Positions 60,684 to 64,000 of a stretch of 64,000 bases of DNA are shown in pieces (positions within the stretch are counted from its first letter, which is position 1; every line of letters begins with the position of its first letter). The stretch is taken from positions 638,898-702,897 of the forward strand of contig BDSI01000025.1 in the NCBI GenBank assembly GCA_003117195.1, in the 5' to 3' direction. The notes under the pieces are model-generated. The model saw only the letters and a program-made list of their open reading frames with translations. It ran no database searches and was not told the origin of the DNA. The DNA comes from Eudorina sp. 2006-703-Eu-15 (Eukaryota; Chlorophyta; Chlorophyceae; Chlamydomonadales; Volvocaceae). Position numbers and translations under genes: made by a program.

Positions 60684-63271
60684 ATGCTTACAGATATACT
60701 TCGCACACATGATCGCCAAGCCAGCCACCGACCGCGTCCCCCCCTCCCCCTCCCCTCTCCCTCCCCCTCTCCCCCCCACCCCCTCCGGGTGGTCAGGTCC
60801 CGACCCGACGCCGCCCGTCTGGCGGTGGACGCGCTGCTGCTGCGGGCCTTCGACCTGAAGCTGGTGGACGGGGGCGGGGCGGTGGCGGTGGACGACCCGG
60901 CGGCGGTGGAGAGCCGCTTCGAGGGCGGGGGGTTCTTCGGCCTGGCCTCACAGGCCGTACGGAAGGTGCGGGGGGGCGAGGGAGTGGAGGGAGTGGGGGG
61001 ACGGGGGGGGGGGAAGGGAGTGTAGGAAAGAGGTGGGCATGGGTGGGATGGGGGTTGGGGCACGGGAGGGGCGGTTTATGCCCGGATGAGAGGTTGGGGC
61101 GTTAACATCGCACTCCCCACCCTCGCACCCATGCCTTGTCTTCCCGTCTCCTCCCGTCTCCTCCCGTCTCCTCCCGTCTCCTCCCTCTCCTTCCTCTCCT
61201 GCCGCCACCTTGCCTCCCTCCTGTCCCCCTCTTCCCGGCCTAGACCGCCAGGCGCTCTCACTCCCCCCACCTCCCTCCCATCTCCCACCTCCTCCCATCT
61301 TCTCCAACTTCTCCCTCGCCTCCATCTCCTCCCGCCTCCCACCGCCCTCCCCGCGCCACGTCAGGCCGGTGCGGTGCTGCTGCTGCGGCTGCTGGCCTGG
61401 AAGCGCGTGGGGCTGTGCTGCGGTTCCTCGGAGGCACTCAAGTACGTGTTCGTACTGGGGGCCCGGGGGGCGGGGCGGGCCACCGCCTTCGCCAGCCTGG
61501 CGCACCTGCCGCTGGACTACCAGGTGGGGGGGGGCTGGGGACTGGGGAGGCGGAGGGTGGGGGGGGTGGGGGGGGGCTGAGGCGCCAGAGGGAGGGGTCG
61601 GGGGCGGGGGCGGGGGAGAGGCGCCAGGGTCCCTGATGAAGTGATGATGCGGACGAGAGGGCAGCGGGGCCCCTTCGTGAATATAAATGAATGAATGAAT
61701 GAGCGAATGAACGTTACAGCGGACCCCAAAAGGTATCAGCGGTGTGTGCCTGCCAGGGCAAGCCCCAGCAGGCGCCACCGACAAGGCGGCAGGACACCTC
61801 GGACACCTCAACGCCCTCAAAAGTCGATAAAGACAGCGAAGCCGCGAAACGTCACCGAATGGTTAGTTGGTAGTTGTCCGGGGTGGTCGACACCCTTCCC
61901 AGCCCGCAGCAGCCGCTTCAGCATGTCCACCAATTTCCTCGCCTTTGGGGGGCTGAATTGGAAAAAAGCCACCTTCGGGGGGCGGGGGCGGTCTTCCCCC
62001 CTGGCTGGCTGGCTGGCGGGCCCGCAGGTACCTTCCAGTGTCCCCGCGGAGATAAGGCCCATCAAGCGCCTGCCCGGGGCCTACGCGGTGCTGGCGTCGG
62101 GGCTCGACTCGCCTGACCCACGGGTCGGTGCGCGCGCGTCGCACTTTGCCAACCTGGAGCACGGTGCGCACCCTTCGAAGGGGCTGTTGGGGGGGGGGAC
62201 GGGGAAGTGGAAAGGAAAGGGGGTGATTATTGAGGCGAGGAGGCCCTGCCTGTCCGTCCCTCCTTGCCGGGGCTGGGAAGGAATCCTGCGGCCACCCTGT
62301 CCTCTCCTTGCACGCTGACTGGGGTTGTTGCCGCTGAGTACTCCCCACATCTCCCCCCTTTCCCCCGGATCTTTGCTCTCTGGCAGCAGCGCAGTTTGAA
62401 TATGTCTACCAATCTCCTATGTTACCCCCCTCCTCTCCTCTCCCCCGTGTCCAGGCGTGTTCTCCGTGTTGGTGTACGTGGTGAGCGTGGAGTCCGCCCC
62501 CGCGCCCGAGCTGCTGGGCCCCCCGGTGTGGCAGGCCCTGGCGGCCCACAAGCCCACCCTGCTGCTGGTCAGCAAGGGAACCAAGCTCACGGAGCAGCTC
62601 ATGGTGCGGACTGCGGAGCGGGGGAGGGATGGGAGGGAGGGAGGGAGGGGGGGTCGGGAGGGTATAGGAAATTGGTAGACATTTTCTGGGGGAGGGAGGG
62701 GGAGGGGGGCGAGGGGCTGGGGACTTACTTCCTGTGTGTGGGTCCTCCGTGCCGCATGAGATGCCAAAAATAGTCAGTTCAAGGGGCCATGCAGCGGGCG
62801 GAGTGATTGGGGAGGGGGGCAGCAGGAGTCTCAGGGTTTTGGAGAGCTGGTGGGGGTGCGGGCGAACGTCGGGGATGTGGAGGGATGTATGTGGAGGGGG
62901 AGGTTTTGACACTACTTTGACTTGACACCGGTGTCTAAGCCTCCCTGGAGTCTGATACCCGCCGTCGCCGTGATGGTGGCGGTGTGTATTTCCCCCCTGT
63001 CCCCCCCTAGTTCCCCCCTGACCCTCCGTCCCCCCCGTCGTACACGCATCTCTCCCCGCCCCCGCAGGTTGATCCCCGCGCGGTGGAGCAACTCAAGTCG
63101 GGCTGGCAGGCGGTGTTGCACGAGGGCGCGGCGCGGCGGGGGCTGGAGGCGGACATGGCGGCGGTGTTGGTGGCGGAGATGAGGGACGCGGCGCCACCCG
63201 CGGGTGTGGCGGGGCCGCAGCAGGTGCGCGACTGGCTGGCGGCGGCGCTGGAGGGCGCCACCACGCGCTAG
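60684..63271 (+). CDS. Unrecognised protein with degenerate GTPase-like fold
   Basis: Exons: one ending at 60965 (acceptor at 60797, or opening at an in-frame ATG at 60684), then 61365-61523, 62028-62163, 62455-62603 and 63068-63271 (stop TAG). Phases agree, about 309 aa with the 60684 start. The fold cues are those of a small G domain: a beta strand plus loop VFVLGARGAGRAT (residues about 122-134), where GxxxxGK(S/T) is expected but Arg-Ala-Thr is found; a second strand VFSVLVYVV (about 194-202); and KPTLLLVSKGTKL (about 225-237), where NKxD is expected but SKGT is found. Key GTP-binding residues are thus replaced, so this may be a pseudo-GTPase. If the acceptor at 60797 is used, the incoming phase does not fit the TGA-terminated exon upstream, so a separate gene is favoured, but a missed exon joining the two is possible. 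Confidence 0.5.
62366..62425 (-). repeat. Dispersed element A
   Basis: ATCTTTGCTCTCTGGCAGCA, GCGCAGTTTGAATATGTCTA, then CCAATCTCC, in the intron 62164-62454. A plus-orientation fragment (TATAGGAAATTGGTAGACAT) lies in the next intron at about 62661-62686. Confidence 0.85.
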
Positions 63272-64000
63272 CTGGGGAGGGGGAGGGGGAGGCGGAGGAG
63301 GCGGAGGACTACTGAGGGTCTGAGGCTGAGGGCTACAAGGGCGGAGGGCGACAAGGGAGAAAGGGAGGGAGGGAGGGAGGGACGACCCGGGAAGGGGCAG
63401 CCGGGGCTTTGAGGCTCGGGTTGAGAGTACCCGTAATTAGTCGAAGGAGCTCAGCCGGAGCTGTTCGGAGCAGTATCACTATGACGTGCCGGTTGTTGCG
63501 GGCTCCTGAGTCAGGAGGGTCAACCTGGAGTCCTGACCCTCCTGACCCATCGAGGAGGGGAATTGCAGCGGTCGGGAGTGCTCCGACTGAGAGTGCTGCT
63601 GCGCCGGGTGTGTGGGTGCGACGTGTTTGTTTCGTCGTCCAGGGCTGTTGTGTTGTCGTGCACTGGACCGTTGACGGCTGCCAGTCGATGGGGCAGCGAG
63701 GGAAGGGGAGGTGGTGAGGGAGGGAGGGGAAAGCGGACAAGGGGCGGGAGGAGGGAAGAGGAAGGGGTTGAAGGGGGAGGAGGAGGGGATCCTGTTCCCT
63801 TGGGAGGAGGGAACAGCAGAGGATGGTGCAAACCAGCTGAGCTGAGCTGAGCTGAGCGGGGCCAACACGACAAATGGCCGTTGGATTTTGGATTGCACGC
63901 GCCACCCGTCTCGCCCGGTGGCGCCGACGGCTCCCTAGTTCCGTTGTCCGTTTGGTGTGAACTTGCAGGTACTTGATGCAAATATACGATTAACTGATTT
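63272..64000. other. Right flank, no supported gene
   Basis: Downstream of the TAG at 63269-63271. G-rich purine tracts, then mixed sequence with a short GAGCT repeat near 63838-63857 (CTGAGCTGAGCTGAGCTGAG). No TGTAA signal was noticed close to the stop and no exon chain is visible before the window ends. Confidence 0.5.

Overview
The window looks like nuclear DNA of a green alga, most likely a volvocalean (Chlamydomonas-like) chlorophyte. The reasons are its very high G+C, its many short GT-AG introns, extreme Ala/Pro/Gln/Gly homopolymer runs inside conserved proteins, TGTAA-type poly(A) signals, and plant-type genes. No tRNA, rRNA, CRISPR array or transposase gene was recognised. Protein calls rest on conserved motifs read by eye; exon edges were placed by requiring splice dinucleotides and continuous reading phase.

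Layout. 1-1985: no supported gene. 1986-23437 (-): one very large gene for the phosphatidylinositol-3-phosphate 5-kinase FAB1/PIKfyve (FYVE, chaperonin-like and lipid-kinase domains; 22 phase-consistent exons, about 2825 aa). 24564-29184 (-): NIPA/DUF803-type magnesium transporter (13 exons, 614 aa). 29643-30466 (+): prefoldin subunit 5 (4 exons, 154 aa). 30785-33426 (-): MSI1/RbAp48 WD40 histone-binding protein (10 exons, 426 aa). 33797-38835 (+): MATE efflux transporter (9 exons, 503 aa). 40891-48097 (+): ribophorin I, the OST1 subunit of oligosaccharyltransferase (15 exons, 602 aa). 48185-56063: a large inverted duplication carrying the 5' part of an unrecognised gene twice, head to head around a palindromic centre. 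53435-60529 and 60684-63271 (+): that unrecognised membrane-protein gene and a second set of exons with a degenerate GTPase-like fold, possibly two genes or one.

The genes form no operon; they are ordinary eukaryotic housekeeping genes (endolysosomal lipid signalling, ion transport, protein folding, chromatin, drug/metabolite efflux, N-glycosylation). From 24.5 to 38.8 kb they sit in compact divergent and convergent pairs with probable shared promoters at about 29.2-29.6 and 33.4-33.8 kb.

The most unusual content is non-coding. Introns and spacers are a mosaic of short dispersed elements (at least five families, copies in both orientations), minisatellites, a roughly 1 kb GATACC hexamer array in a probable GC-AG intron, and the approximately 8 kb inverted duplication. 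One 52-bp insertion has both an empty and a filled site within a local tandem duplication, which is direct evidence that it moved.
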